Source: Branchiostoma lanceolatum
Lineage: Eukaryota; Chordata; Leptocardii; Amphioxiformes; Branchiostomatidae
Length of the DNA: 64,000 nucleotides
NCBI RefSeq assembly: GCF_035083965.1
Contig: NC_089736.1
Span: 11,742,207-11,806,206, forward strand
Reading direction: 5' to 3'
A program made the translations under genes and the position numbers. How positions within the stretch are numbered: the first letter of the stretch is position 1; each line of letters starts with the position of its first letter. The notes under the pieces were generated by a model. The model searched no databases. It was not told the DNA's origin and saw only the letters and a program-made list of their open reading frames with translations. Positions 34,722 through 46,871 of this stretch are shown here, one piece after another.

Positions 34722-37700
34722 TCAAGAGTTTAGACATGGCGACGCCCTCTGGATGACGTCATCTAGCTCCCAGCATGCATAGTACCAGCCCAGCTGGTAC
34801 AAGGTGGCCACAAGATGCCACCAATGATGACTGTATCCTGCAAACCACAATTTTCCTGTGATGGAAAGAGCAAAGATGTTAAAAGTTTGATACGTAACCT
34901 TCAAAGCTGTAAACTTTTGCCTACCCCCACTAGGTACCTTACATAGTAGACAGTCTTATACTAGTTATATAATCAATCAATCAATCAACCAATCAATCAA
35001 ATCAATAACTGCACTTGATGCATTCATCACAATATTATATTTACCTTCGCCAAGAAAGTAATGTTTTTGGTAGCGTTTGTGTTTGCATGTGGATGGAGCA
35101 TACGTCGAGAAGGCCTGAATGGATTGTGTGGATATTTAGTATGTGGGTAGGTCTTGATGGGAACTCAAAATGATAGATTTTTGGCCGCCTAGTGACTTCT
35201 TACGGTACTGCAGTAAAACGTCGAGTTTTGATATCTCGTCTTGTAATAGGATATGTCTCAAGATTGTTGTCTTACCTGGGAAGAATCTCTCGGGAATATG
35301 AAGACCATAAAACGCCATGGCGACTACACCGGCGAGATAGGCATTCACCAAAATCCTAAGTAAGGTCTGAAAATAACATCAAAACACACATATGTGAGTT
35401 ACATAGAAAGCTACCAGAATTTTCATTTTGGCACATTAATCATCTTCTATCGAAGTAATATGTATTTTCATGATTCAGACAGTGAGACCTATTTCATAGT
35501 GATATGTTTTGGAGTTATGAATAATTCAAATACTGTTTCCGTACACGTAGTAAATCATTTACCTGCAAGCTTTCAGTCAGTCACATGATCCTTCTCGGGT
35601 GGAAATGACTTCGAACAAAGTCACAGTATTTAAAAAACCAGCAGGATTTCTTTCTATCTTTAAAGAGGAATAAAAGAGGCCATATGCATCAGGGGCTATC
35701 AGCTATCCCTCAACCAATACGGTAAAATATAGACCGGTCCGGAACACCCGTAGCGAACGTTATCCTTGCCCAGGTATGACATAATGAAGGATTAATGACC
35801 CGCCTTGAGGTTTATACAGTGTGATAAGGTCGCGAAGCGGTTTATGAGGTGGTTATAGGAACTACCATGTCTTATCACACCGTATAGAAGAGGGTCATTA
35901 ACGTTATTATCATATAGCCATTGTTCATATAGTGGTTAGTAGTACTGTGTGCAGTATTTGATTTCATGTCATACCTAGACCGCAAAAACGTTCGATACAG
36001 GTGTTCCGCATCACTAGGGCTTCCACATGATGTTTAGACTGTCTTTTGAGTGTTCTGGATGCGCCGCTGTCGAAAATTCGTATACCGGGTTTATATGAAG
36101 ATTGCAGACCCGCAAAAGCGGGTTTATATGGGAAAAGAATGACCCATAAATGGAGCGTTTTGATTGATCGATGACATCTAGCTATATGATAATGCCAATT
36201 ACCGTTACGGATGAACTTTCATACATCATTTTCAAGTTGAATGTTTTACCGTCATGTGGAGTGTGTACCAATCCGGAGACAGAACCAGGAACAGGTGGAA
36301 GATGGAGATGAAGGGAAAGGACCCCACACATGCCGCCTGTGTGAAATTTTGAAAAGAAAACAACATTGTTACCGGCATGTCTGCATGTACACAGGCAATG
36401 CACATATAGGGACTTACTAGCAGGAAAGTTCATCTGAGTTGGTAAAATGCCAGCGAAAGTCGCAATACAAGCTATTCCCCCTACTTTGCCCCTCGCGGGG
36501 TCATTTGGGGACGACAAATATGATGATGATAAAGCTCGCGTGGGTTCAAAGGTCACAGATCCGGGACATTTGCATAAAAGGACGACAGCAACTCAAGTTT
36601 GCCCTAAACAGAAAAGAACGAGCAGAAAAACGGCACTATCGCGCCAGAATGTATGTCAAATTGGGTTAAAACGGAACCAAGACTTTTCCGTGCTAGCGAA
36701 ATGCGTGACTTTCGTCGCTACTGAGTCCTGACCCTGACTGGGGAAACCAGTCGAAGATTTTCGATGATCTTTCAGTTGGAGAACAAATTAATTTGTCAAT
36801 AACAAACGTAAGAATTTGCCTCATAAAGTCACTTTGCAGACATGACCCCCTCAGTAACGTATGTTTGTGGAGGCGTAACGGCAGGGTGTTCGGCCCGTGA
36901 CCAAGCGGTCCCGGGTTCGAATACCCCTGACACCACCGATGCTGTGCCCTTGGGAAAGGCACTTGACACGACTTTCCTCACTCCACCCAGATGCAAAAAT
37001 GGGTATATTGTTCTATGTACGTGGCACTGTGAAAAAAAATTCTGAAAAAAATAATAATAACGTAACTATTACCTGTACAAGCCGTTCCTCTCTCTTCTTG
37101 TCACTTTCTGGTTCAAACGCATATCGGTAGATAGAAAAGATGTTTGCCAACAGAAAGACTGCAAATAAGACTGCAACCCTGCAATTGTCATGGGAAATAT
37201 TTGTAAATCACACCTGTTTACAAAATGGCGACGACCATTCCCATCATACACCACCTTAGCCTGATGATGAGAACAAAATGGCGGCGCCCGTGGGCGGACC
37301 TTAATCAATAGGTTTTGCTTTCGCCTACCTGTAAAAACATATATTTGGTATGTATTGTTTTATGATACTGAAACTACAGTCATACCGACCGGATATTACA
37401 TCATACGAACCGGAAATGACGTAACACTCACCGGAAAACAATAGAAGCCATAGTGGAGGAAAACAATGTATGAACCCATCACGGCAATACAGAATGTGGC
37501 GACATCAGTTGCAAGGAAAGCACGACGAACTTTGTCGCATTTGTGCCCCCACATCAGATGGCACAACGTCGATCCAAACAAGCCAATCTAGAATGAAAGA
37601 CAGAAAGAGGAAATCTCGATATGCTGCAATAAAAGTATTGAGAAAATCCTATCATCATCCGCAACTCGTTCACTTCTGTTGTTGTGTGACATTTTGTGTT

Positions 37701-40700
37701 CAAAGATGTATTTTTCCTACCGGGATTCAATATCTATAACAGGTTTAATAGTAGCCTGTGTTTTGAGGTGGAACTAAACTGGTGCATGGTGTTTGCTGGT
37801 GCTTCACTGGCATCCATGCAAGAGCGCCTCCTAGTGGTCCTACTTACTATTGCACATATCTCCTGTGCTAGTCGGACGTTGCGAGCGTATCCTTCCTCTT
37901 GGCTTCCTTCGTTTGCCAAGAGAACGACGAAGTAGACCGTTGGAAGGAGGTGGCTCCATATGTTTACAGTTTCGTTGGACAGGACAAACAGGCTGAGGAG
38001 TAGAATTTTGGCTTTATTATCACACACTTGAAGTTGATGGGGGAGGGGGGCATTATGAGAAGGTGACTATACACTTGTGTTGTTTTAAAGAGTTATATAT
38101 CCCATAATCACAGGCATTGTATTTTTAATATGTTTATCCACGTAAACCCCAGGGTGGGGGAAGTGTGTGTAGGCTCGGTTGTTTATCAACAAAAGAGGGC
38201 TCAGCCTCTCTTGATTGATCGATTAAGTTCTATCTATCTATAAGCCCATTCGTAATTCCGACTACGCATGTGCAGTGTCAAAGGTAAAGGCCCATGAGAC
38301 GTAAACAAAACCCGTCTGGGTGTTGTTATGCAAATCTAGACAATGTCCAGACGAGAACTGTTTACAAGCCAGGGGCCTTCACCTTTGACACTGCACATGC
38401 GTAGTCGGAATTACGAATGGGCTTATTCCATCCATCCATCTATCTATTCATTTGTCTATTTATCTATCTGTTGTCGATATCTGTCAATATTCATAACTGA
38501 TGATCTATCCAAATGTACAAAAAATGTACAAAATATTGGATAGACATGGACTACATCAATGTTAAGTCTACTGTTACTGTTGTACATAATACATGTAATT
38601 AAGAGTGTAATAGCAATGTTGACGTGCACGTGTGTGTTTCAAATGTGTGTTTTTTTTCGTAGCACATAGTATTATTTGTTACGTCTTAAACCTCCTTGCT
38701 CAATCTGAGCGGAACTGCGACGTCAGCAGAGGGTCAAAGGTCAGACAGATGAACTTTCATACGAACTAGAGTTAAGTTTTTGTGCTACATATATTTCAGG
38801 TTTGCTATGTTAGTTTTTAGCGATTACGGGGCCTTTTCATAAGAATGAATTGGTAATGAATTTTTCTTTTTATTTGAGTTGAATGTGTGACAGTTGTGTG
38901 CCGATTTATCAAAGATAGAGAGAACGCTTCAGCGACCCCAAAAAACACCCCTCCCAATGAAATGGTATAGCTACCCTGCGACGTCACAAAATCAAGATGG
39001 CGGCCACCACACATGCCAACGAATCCAACAAAGGTTTTGCTGCGCAAACCTGTAATAAAAGACACAAACCCTTTGATGCACTCCCACGTGGTGAGGTTGA
39101 CCCTGTACCCGTGATAGATGTAGGCCCGCTGGACCTCCTCCCGTAAGGTCGGGCTCAGGTCATCGGCAGTCAGCAGGCCGCTTCGCACTGGGAGGAGAAA
39201 GAAGTCAACCAGTTAGATATGTGATCCCACCCGCGGTCGGGCTGGTACCTCGGATGATACGGAATACCCCGTGTTGTATTCTATTTATGTCATACCCACC
39301 CGAGAAAGCACACATTTCAATGCGGAATTCGCCAGAAGTTGAGCGAGTTTTGTGTCCTCGAACAAAACACTGTAACAACAAAAACCTGTAACAACATTGA
39401 TTCCAACCTCCGAATCCGGTATTCGAATTTTCGACGGCGGCGCAACCGGCGCACTCGAAATGCATTCGAAATATTCTATGGAAGCCCGTGTGATACAACT
39501 CTAGAACCTCATGTGATACGGATAGTTATCAGACGGTCCAGAACACCCGTATCAGGCCCAGGGATGACATAAGCGAAGGTTAGATGTGACAGGTCATTCA
39601 GTGTAAAAAAAAAGGAATACAACCAGCTGCTGTCGCCACGCGTGCACGCAAAACTGGTGTACTGTTATGCCAAAGGGCGACCACATCGGCTATACAGATA
39701 CCGTGAGAAAACACATGTAGTTTTTACCCTTTTATTACCTCAAGGAAAAATGGATCCGAGGCATTTTTTGGTGTGTCTGTCTATCTGTCTGTGTTTCCGG
39801 ATATTTGTGATCGAATGATAGGAATTTCATACTTGTGACATGTGTAAGTTAGGTGTACATATGCAGGCAAATATCATATAAATGTGTGAGCCATGTGCAT
39901 AATTCAACCATTTCGTGGAGGTATGAGTTTTCCGAACTCTTCTTGTTGAAACAGCGTTTGCAATTGGTATTAACATTAATACAACCAATACAGCTTTAGA
40001 GTTAAATGATAAATAATTGTCTTAATCTTCCTTAAGATAATAACATTGAGAAATCGGATATACTAAAATGTATTTTAAATCTACCAATGCGTTAAAAATA
40101 CTAGTATTCGAAAGCTAAACGATGTGAACATTATATTTGAAAAACTGGATTGGATCATGTTTCAAATACATTAATCCTAGCAATATCAATATCCGATATT
40201 TCTATTTATAGGACTCCAGTGTGGTCATGAATTCCTCGGAAGCCAATATGGTTGGTGAGTCGCTGTACATCCGGGTTCTCAGACGCTCGATATAGTGCAA
40301 TATGGCAATCCACAAACCGACAGACCGTAGAGCAGGGGGCTTTCAGGGACCGTTCGTTTCAGGTACGATATGGACAGCAGTGTTTATTCGTTTGTTTTAT
40401 AAATCGTAATCCCTATTGAAGAAGGATAGCCTCGTACCCACACGATCGGGAGCTCCAGGGTATCTCTACGGTGCTGTGATTGATGCCCGCCCGCCTAGGT
40501 ATATTAGCGTACACGAGGGTTGTTTACGGGGTTGATCTCAGTAACTATAAGCTCGCTCCCGAAGCGACGATAGCTTCAGCTAAAAGACAGGTTGCCAGAA
40601 ACAGGACAATGCTTAGCAGCCGGGCCCGGTAAAACACACCCTAGCCGACATGTCGAAAATGGTGACCAGGCTAGAAGAAGAAATGATAAAATGATTTTCC

Positions 40701-43262
40701 GGTCGTGTGGCAGGGTTTGCGGATTCGATGGGGTGGTCTACTAGGTGGGCTAGTGGGGTGGGCTACCTCAGCATTGTACCCTTTCTGGGCCTCAAGGCTA
40801 TGCATGGGGGTTTGGCCTCTTATGGGATTGCCTTGAGGAAAAGATGGGTCACTCTGTGGGTGGGCCGGAAGGAATGCAACTGATCATATTGCTTTGGGGA
40901 TGCTACAGTGGGGGGTGGAGGTGAGCAATGAGCGTACATTTACATCGTGCAGGAGTTTGTTATCCCCAGCTTTAGATTTTTAAACATGGAGGACCATGTT
41001 CCCTGTTCCTTAACTGCTCAGCCAAGCCAACAGGACAGTAGCATTGTGAAAGAAATGAGCAACAAAAGCAACACTAAACATTGTACAAACACACACACAA
41101 CATTCCGACCCACGCTCATGTACTGACACACATAATCACAAATACATTTTACATTTGTATACAAGCACATGCATTTAGGTACATTCTAGTCTAAATGTGA
41201 GACATATGTTTTGAATTTTGTCAAACAAAGGCTCTCTCATTCCCTAGCTGCCCTATCCAACTTCCAGCTTATTTCCCCTTGTACCTCTTCCCTTACATCC
41301 TATTGTATACTGAGTACTTAGAAGTTTGTTTATGATAAATGGCTTTTCTACCAGTCTTGGTGGAGTTCATTGCTGACATCTACCCCCCCCCCACCTGCCA
41401 TATGATCAGCTGTTGCCTTCCCTCTAGCCCACCCACAGCTTGACCCAGTTTCTCTTCAAGGAAATTCCATAAGAGGCCAAACCCCCATGCATAGCCTTGA
41501 GGCCCAGAAAGGGTACAATGCTGAGGTAGCCCACCCCACTAGCCCACCTAGTAGACCACCCCATCGAATCCGCAAACCCTCGTGTGGCAAGCATCAATGG
41601 ATCCAAATCATTGCTGAGCAGTAAAAAGACACGTTTGTCTCACACTCTAACTGATGCATCTATTATGAATGTCGTCCCCCCTCCCACATTGTCTGTGTTC
41701 AAATCAATATTGAACATTACGTGTGAACCTGGCAAAGGGTCAGGGACCTGAAGGATTGTTCGGATTGATCATTTTTATCATTTTGAGCATACAGGCTCTT
41801 ATAATATAGCCATGTGAGCTGGATTGGAGGGTAGAATAATTTATTGTCCGTCCTTATCCCCTGGCTCATTGTTGTCACTACCTCCCCCCCATACACACAC
41901 ATCTCTCATCCTACCCCACCTCCCACCCCACCTCTCACTCATCCCTCTCACTCATCCCTCTCACCCATCCCTCTCACCCATCCCTCTCACCCATCCCTCT
42001 CACCCCACCCTCCCCCTCTCACCCCACATCTCACCTCTCCTACCTCTCACCTCCACCCCCTCTCACCCCACCCCACCCCTCATCCACCTCTTTCACCTCA
42101 CCTACCTCTCACCCCACCCCCTCTCACACTACCCCATCTACCCCATCCCTCACCCTTCACAACTAGGCACATCTCAACCAACCCAAGACCAATAACGGTC
42201 CATCCCTTGTCACATTCGACTCACTTAACCCCCGGCGTCACACACGAACAGTCCCTATCGACGGCATTACTGACACCCCCATCACTCACAACCTGCCCAA
42301 CATGGCGCCTCTTTAATATCCACAGAACATTTCAATTTTCCCTCCACTCAGTTTGAGTTTAGAACGCAAGTCAATTACATCCAAAACATGCAAATGCCAT
42401 ATATACATTCTAACGTTTATTAGTGTGTCGTGTTTGCAACAAATAATGGCATTCATGAAACAATTTGACTATGAGCTAATCTACGCTCTAAATTATTCAT
42501 TTCTGGCATATCTAACAGGCACGCTATCTTTGGGCCTCATTCAGTTATTTGCTTCGCAGTAAGCATTGGTAGATATATACCATCGCAATGATACATAATT
42601 CTGTTACAGCGCTATATTCTAGTGTCCAGATATATATTGATACAGAAATATTACATAAGTGCAAGAAGATGACGCAATAGATATGCTTAAAATAGACATC
42701 AGTGGTTCACATGAGGCCATAGCATCTATTTTCCAATGGCATATTTTCTTATCATTGTCAGAGTCTACCCTCTTGGACTGAAGCTTAATGGAGAAATATG
42801 TAGTAATCTATGATTCTTTCGTTACAAAGATAGCAACATGCTGTACGTATACTATATCATTTTTCAACCTTAATTTGACCTTGCAAGAAGATAGGCACTG
42901 ATGTTTCTGTTTATTCCTCTGCAGTAAACGCATCATCAAAAGATATATTTCAAATTTATCTTCGTTTTTGAAGCTACTAAAGGAAATAGGCTAGTATGTC
43001 TAATATTGAATATTAAGCTTTGTGCTTAATGTCTGTCTTACCTTAACGACCCCACCGTATCTAAGCACGCTAGCTCACCTGGTACAGCAGATACACGTCC
43101 CCTGACACTACCAAGGTCGTCACCACCGTCACAACTTCCCCGTCTACCACCGTAGCGAGGTCCGTTACTCAGCGGCAGGGGTTGAACATTGTCCCGCCCA
43201 GCTTCCCTCTTCCGTGCGGTGGTGGCCCCATCGGCGAGCCCGTCGTGCGCCCACCCGTCCAT
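34722..43262 (-). CDS. PAQR-family (progestin and adipoQ receptor) seven-TM protein, PAQR3-like
   Basis: PAQR proteins are seven-TM metal-site proteins; vertebrate PAQR3 (RKTG) is a Golgi protein that tethers Raf. Exons in gene order (minus strand): 43262-43079, 39187-39070, 37992-37848, 37587-37400, 37178-37073, 36336-36250, 35366-35276, 34855-34722 (1053 nt, 350 aa plus TGA). Family signatures: YHGYRVNL, LSNETVNIWSHLLP, HYGFYC, IPERFFPG and SHHWWHL. The putative zinc site is complete: S155-x3-H159, D177, H316-x3-H320. PAQR3 is the best remembered match (NETVNIWSHLL plus VPERYFPG), but orthology is not proven. The ~60-residue N terminus is Gly/Arg/Asp-rich, unlike the family. The fourth exon needs the donor GAT|GTAATA at 37399 rather than the stronger CCG|GTGAGT at 37431 to keep frame. 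Tail to tail with the GPCR gene. Confidence 0.91.
35725..36095 (+). mobile_element. Nested inverted-repeat element (GGTCCGGAACACCCGTA end)
   Basis: Outer pair CCGGAACACC / GGTGTTCCG, then CCCAGGTATGACAT / ATGTCATACCTAG, TTAATGACCC / GGGTCATTAA and TGTGATAAG / CTTATCACA form nested stems. The right end shares TCGAAAATTCG-type text with 39405-39572 and 62166-62334. In a PAQR intron. Confidence 0.6.
36868..37005 (+). mobile_element. tRNA-derived SINE
   Basis: GGAGGCGTAACGGCAGGGTG resembles an A box and GGTCCCGGGTTCGAATACCC a B box with tRNA-like spacing, followed by CCCTTGGGAAAGGCACTTGA. Relatives at 48560-48780, 13920-14255 and 21938-22040 make it a SINE rather than a tRNA gene. In a PAQR intron. 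Confidence 0.6.
38240..38427 (+). mobile_element. Foldback element family A, copy 2
   Basis: Arms are near-perfect over ~45 nt: ATAAGCCCATTCGTAATTCC then GACTACGCATGTGCAG, mirrored at the right end. The outer segment is unlike that of the other copies. Confidence 0.88.
38797..39052 (-). mobile_element. ~256-bp inverted-terminus element (CAGGTTTGC ends), copy 2
   Basis: Reverse complement of the element at 2680-2929 with the same termini. It sits 17 bp beyond the donor of the second PAQR coding exon (donor GT at 39069-39068), inside that intron. Confidence 0.65.
39405..39572 (+). repeat. Dispersed repeat E, copy 1
   Basis: AACCTCCGAATCCGGTATTC through GTGATACGGATAGTTATC and CACCCGTATCAGGCCCAGG. 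The same ~168-bp block is at 62166-62334. Just 5' of the second PAQR coding exon. Confidence 0.65.
40712..41580 (+). repeat. Large inverted repeat, ~190-bp arms, ~490-bp spacer (PAQR intron 1)
   Basis: Left arm begins AGGGTTTGCGGATTCGATGG; the right arm ends with its complement at 41580. The first ~120 nt of the arms are essentially identical, then identity falls towards the spacer (GATCATATTG versus the ATATGATCAG side). The spacer shows nothing recognisable. Either a recent inverted duplication or a long-armed non-autonomous transposon. Confidence 0.8.
41878..42160 (+). repeat. Pyrimidine-rich low-complexity tract
   Basis: About 280 bp almost entirely C, T and A, built on CTCTCACCCATCC-like words with few guanines on this strand. 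It makes long frames open on + (123 and 170 aa) that are compositional artefacts. In PAQR intron 1. Confidence 0.9.
43079..43262 (-). other. First coding exon of the PAQR gene (unusual N terminus)
   Basis: Encodes 61 residues from ATG at 43262 to the donor CCAG|GTGAGC (GT at 43078-43077), phase 1, which joins in frame to the next exon as a Val codon. Composition is GC-rich compared with the surroundings. The peptide is rich in Gly, Arg and Asp with no membrane segment. The frame stays open some way upstream, so an earlier start or acceptor is possible. Confidence 0.65.
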
Positions 43263-43699
43263 GGGTGTGCCGGTATCTACAATGGGAGTATTGAACCACG
43301 CTGATCTAGCTTGACACGTCCCTTGTAAAATACAAAGGAAAATGGGAAAATCGATAAAGCAATATGTTGGACCCTAACGTCGGAAAACTAGTTTAACACA
43401 ACAAATGCACAGCGTGTAATTGATAATCTGGTCACGTATATCACAGTAACTACCCCACCTGCCCACGTACATGGATTCTGCCTGAATAAACTACATACAC
43501 ATCGGGAACAGGATTTTAGTAACTTCCGGGCGTTTCGCGATGTATTTGAAAACCAAAAGAATGAAGGCCTCTGTCACTAACGGTAGAAAACTGTTCTAGT
43601 CACTTTAGATAGTCTATACCCACTATAATAAGAAACACTTCACCCTATCTGGTACACAGACTGATATTTTACATGTATATATATTCATTTATACATATA

Positions 43700-43700
43700 T

Positions 43701-43749
<49 letters not shown>

Positions 43750-43750
43750 C
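43700..43750 (+). repeat. (AG)n microsatellite
   Basis: About 22 AG units with one GG interruption, preceded by an AT-rich ATATAT segment. Confidence 0.9.
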
Positions 43751-43879
43751 TAATAATTCATTGGTACTTCATTCAACGCTAGACAAAAGAAGGTTACACA
43801 TATACTGCAATCTATGATATTTTGTAGTTCCAAATATAGAATGCACTAGCCTACTAATATTGCTGTTTAATCGCTGTTG

Positions 43880-43965
43880 TCATACGTGTTGTTGTTTGAT
43901 AGCTTTTGCCATACATTGTAGCATGTACGATTGTAGCATGTACGATTGCCAATAAAGTTCATTCA
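43880..43965 (+). repeat. Retroelement 3'-tail-like fragment
   Basis: CTTTTGCCATACATTGTAGC ... GATTGCCAATAAAGTTC parallels the tail of the LINE fragment at 50830-51262 (TTGCCATACCTTGTACCATG ... CAATAAAGTTC). Followed by ATTC-type repeats. Confidence 0.45.
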
Positions 43966-44139
43966 TTCATTTTAAACAGAATTAACCACGATATCCACAT
44001 TCTGGCTAAAATGAACAAGTACCTGTGTTTGATAACATTCTATGATACGAAGTTTTTCAAACACTTTACATGCGGTGACAGAAGTAAAATACATTCCTTC
44101 ATTCATTCCTCAAAGATATAGAAATAATATACTACTATT

Positions 44140-44346
44140 ATAAGCTAGTTCGGAGCTGTTACTACGCATGTGCAGTGTCAAAGGTGAAGGCCCCCGAGAC
44201 GTGAACAAAGCCAGTCGGGGCGTTGTTATGCAAATCTAGACAGGTGTTATGCAAATTTAGACAATGTCCAGGCAAGCACTGTTTACAAGCCGGGGCCTTC
44301 ACCTTTGACACTGCACATGCGTAGTAGCAACTCCGAACTAGCTTAT
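44140..44346 (+). mobile_element. Foldback element family A, copy 3
   Basis: 207 bp. Outer arm ATAAGCTAGTTCGGAGCTGT then TACTACGCATGTGCAG, mirrored on the right with minor changes. The interior holds a partial duplication (GTTATGCAAATCTAGACA and GTTATGCAAATTTAGACA). Confidence 0.87.
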
Positions 44347-45643
44347 TCCCGCCTGTGAGACGAAAATGGACGTCGACAACTTAAGCGATCTTACATGTAG
44401 CTTGCAGTGTTGTTTCGTCACATGTGGCCTTATGCCCGAGAAGTGGTCTAACCTGTTTGTCCATTCCTTCTGCTTCAGTAAACCTGGGTGGTGACCTAGC
44501 TGTAACCGAGCGATTTAACAGAGTGCTCAACACATTGTTCTGTCCAGACAAGGCTTGCCCTCTAACACTTTCTTCATTTATGTTATTAAATTGGAGACCA
44601 AATTTCCGTGGGAACTTTGATAAACAAGAATTATAATTAGGTTTAAAATTTAGAATTCGATTAGAGCATAGCAATCTGTCTTAGCCAATCAGGAGCGAGG
44701 ATTACTACATGTGATATAACATATACTGATATTATTCCACCAGGGTACATAATTCCGCCACCCTGAAAAGATACGTACCAACACTCTCCAACCAAACGTC
44801 CCCACTTCGAGCCTGTATATTTAAACTGTGCATACGTGGGAGGTGCTGCACTAGAGATATCTCAAACCCACTGTTTTTAGGCTTATTTATGTAACCCGGT
44901 GAATTAATTTTGATGTAGGTTTATAGGAGCTAGTTTATAGAAATATGAATGCAACAACAATTCAATCCAGAATGGTTTGAATGTTTCTCAGAGTTCAGCG
45001 GTCCAGTCCCAAGGACGTACGCACACATTATGGCACATACATGTACCTACAGCAGTACACCAGCGACACCTGGCGACAGCATCGCAAACTCCACCTCGAT
45101 CATGAATTGTGACACTCATCTCCTTGGAAACAAAAAAAACACATTAATGACCTTCAATATAACAGTGTGATTATCACCACTAGGAACCAATCTGGTTTGA
45201 AGTTTGAACTTACAAGCAAACAACGAGTCAATTAAAGTATTCATACGTTTGAGAATATTCTCTAAATGTTAAAGTTAGAAATACAATGCCGAACTTGATT
45301 TCCAAAATAATATACATGGAGAGGGGGATGTATATAGTTACCCTTTGCTTTGAGTTAAAATTGGGAGTTTACGGACAACCGAGGGATAAAAATCGGTCTC
45401 AGATGTGCGCTTCAATCTGAAAGAAACTATCTTCCAAACTAGAGTTACCAATAACTAACCATTAATTTTCCCTTGTGTGGTCAAGATGTAGTTAATAATT
45501 CAAAGTCCTCAAGGGTTTGGCCAGTAAACCTGGAACCACATTCGGCCTTGAGGACCATTATATGCATAATTGATGAAAGACCAGCCTGGCGAGCCCTATG
45601 CATGACTGCAGCCGCCATGCATTATACACTGATGCCCGCGAAC

Positions 45644-45674
<31 letters not shown>

Positions 45675-46213
45675 GAATGCGTCCCGTACCTTGCCATAGT
45701 GCAAACCGTTTTCCAGAGGGTAATTGTGCTTCTCTCCGGTACTTACATCTGATTCAGCATCACTACACGGTAAGCCATGTGAGTCACAATCTAATGTTAC
45801 GGCATATCCGTGCTATATTCCTTGACCATGACTATAAGGTACATACTGTTTTGGTAATTATTTGCGGCAGAAATGTACTTTCTTGTTCAAATTGTTAAAG
45901 CTACTACTGCTTTTCATAACAAGAAGAAAGTCCAGTGTTTTTCGATTTTGAAATACACAACCACAACACAGTTCATGGGGAAATGAGATTGATTATGTAA
46001 CTTTTTTTAAGGTTTGCTTATTCAACGTACATGTAGTCTTAAGACTTGCACATTTTTGGATATGTAACTGTTTGTGATATCACATTGGAGGAATTGCCAT
46101 CAACAATTCAACCTCTTTAGACCTACTAGTGCAAAATTCCATTCACGAAAGGGGCTAGCCACATGGATTACGTCTCTAACCGCGCTGAGTGGTAGTATTA
46201 TAATGTAGTAGTA
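44347..46213 (+). other. Intergenic, no gene recognised
   Basis: Frames up to ~97 aa on both strands are unlike anything I know. A short (ATTG)n run lies at 45645-45672. Confidence 0.5.
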
Positions 46214-46660
46214 TAATCGAATCGAATCGAATGAAGACCTTTATTGTACATTCGTGCTCCGAGGGGCTAGATACAGGTCGTTTAACATAATCCTAACTAA
46301 CATGTAAGTGACATATACAGTGAAATATATACAGTACATGGTTTAAACATACATGGTAGACGAAAGTGATAAGCTAAGCTAATCCAGTAGAGTCTTTGTA
46401 CATATGTAGATGTATGAACAGATCATGTTTCTTATACAAGGGTTGCCTAGACGCAACAAAAATATGAATTTATCCGTTGCGTTTAAATATTCAAAGTATG
46501 GGAATTTTTCATTATTACATTTGAAAAGAACATTTCTTTCTTTATCGTAAAGTCTACAATCAAAAATAGAAACTGAATTAGGTCGCGTCCCCTGTGAATA
46601 CGTTTTAAAAGGACTCCTGGGGATGGACATTTTGAATGACAGAATTTATAGGCAACAGTT
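46214..46660 (-). mobile_element. LINE (non-LTR retrotransposon) 3' end, minus orientation
   Basis: The minus-strand frame 46630-46379 ends like many LINE ORF2 C termini: CRLYDKERN, then ATDKFIFLLRLGNP and MICSYIYICTK before the stop. Downstream on the minus strand is a tail ending GTACAATAAAGGTCTTCATT and an (ATTCG)n run at 46216-46232, as expected of a 3' end. It is 5'-truncated; no reverse transcriptase core is present. Confidence 0.65.
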
Positions 46661-46871
46661 GGAGATATGAACAAGACAATGTGAACGGTGTAGAAATGAC
46701 AGAATTGGGTTAAAAAAACTATGCATTATTCATTCGTAACAATTTATCCACCAGGGTATCAACCAAATATTTCAAGCCAAACAAGGACCAATCCTAGCTT
46801 ACATGTTCATTTGTGTAGGAGATACCTGACTGACTTACACAAAGGTTTCGACTGCACAACATATTTTTTCG

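Noticed and set aside
36868-37005. Possible tRNA gene (A- and B-box-like words)
   Set aside because: No cloverleaf could be drawn, and related degenerate copies elsewhere in the window fit a tRNA-derived SINE family.
39205-39498. Minus-strand frame starting MYHTGFHR, shared with 62054-62260
   Set aside because: The shared peptide is simply dispersed repeat E; the frames diverge outside the repeat.
41844-42356. 170-aa Pro/His/Ser-rich + frame
   Set aside because: Low-complexity pyrimidine tract inside PAQR intron 1; the overlapping 123-aa frame in another phase is just as open.
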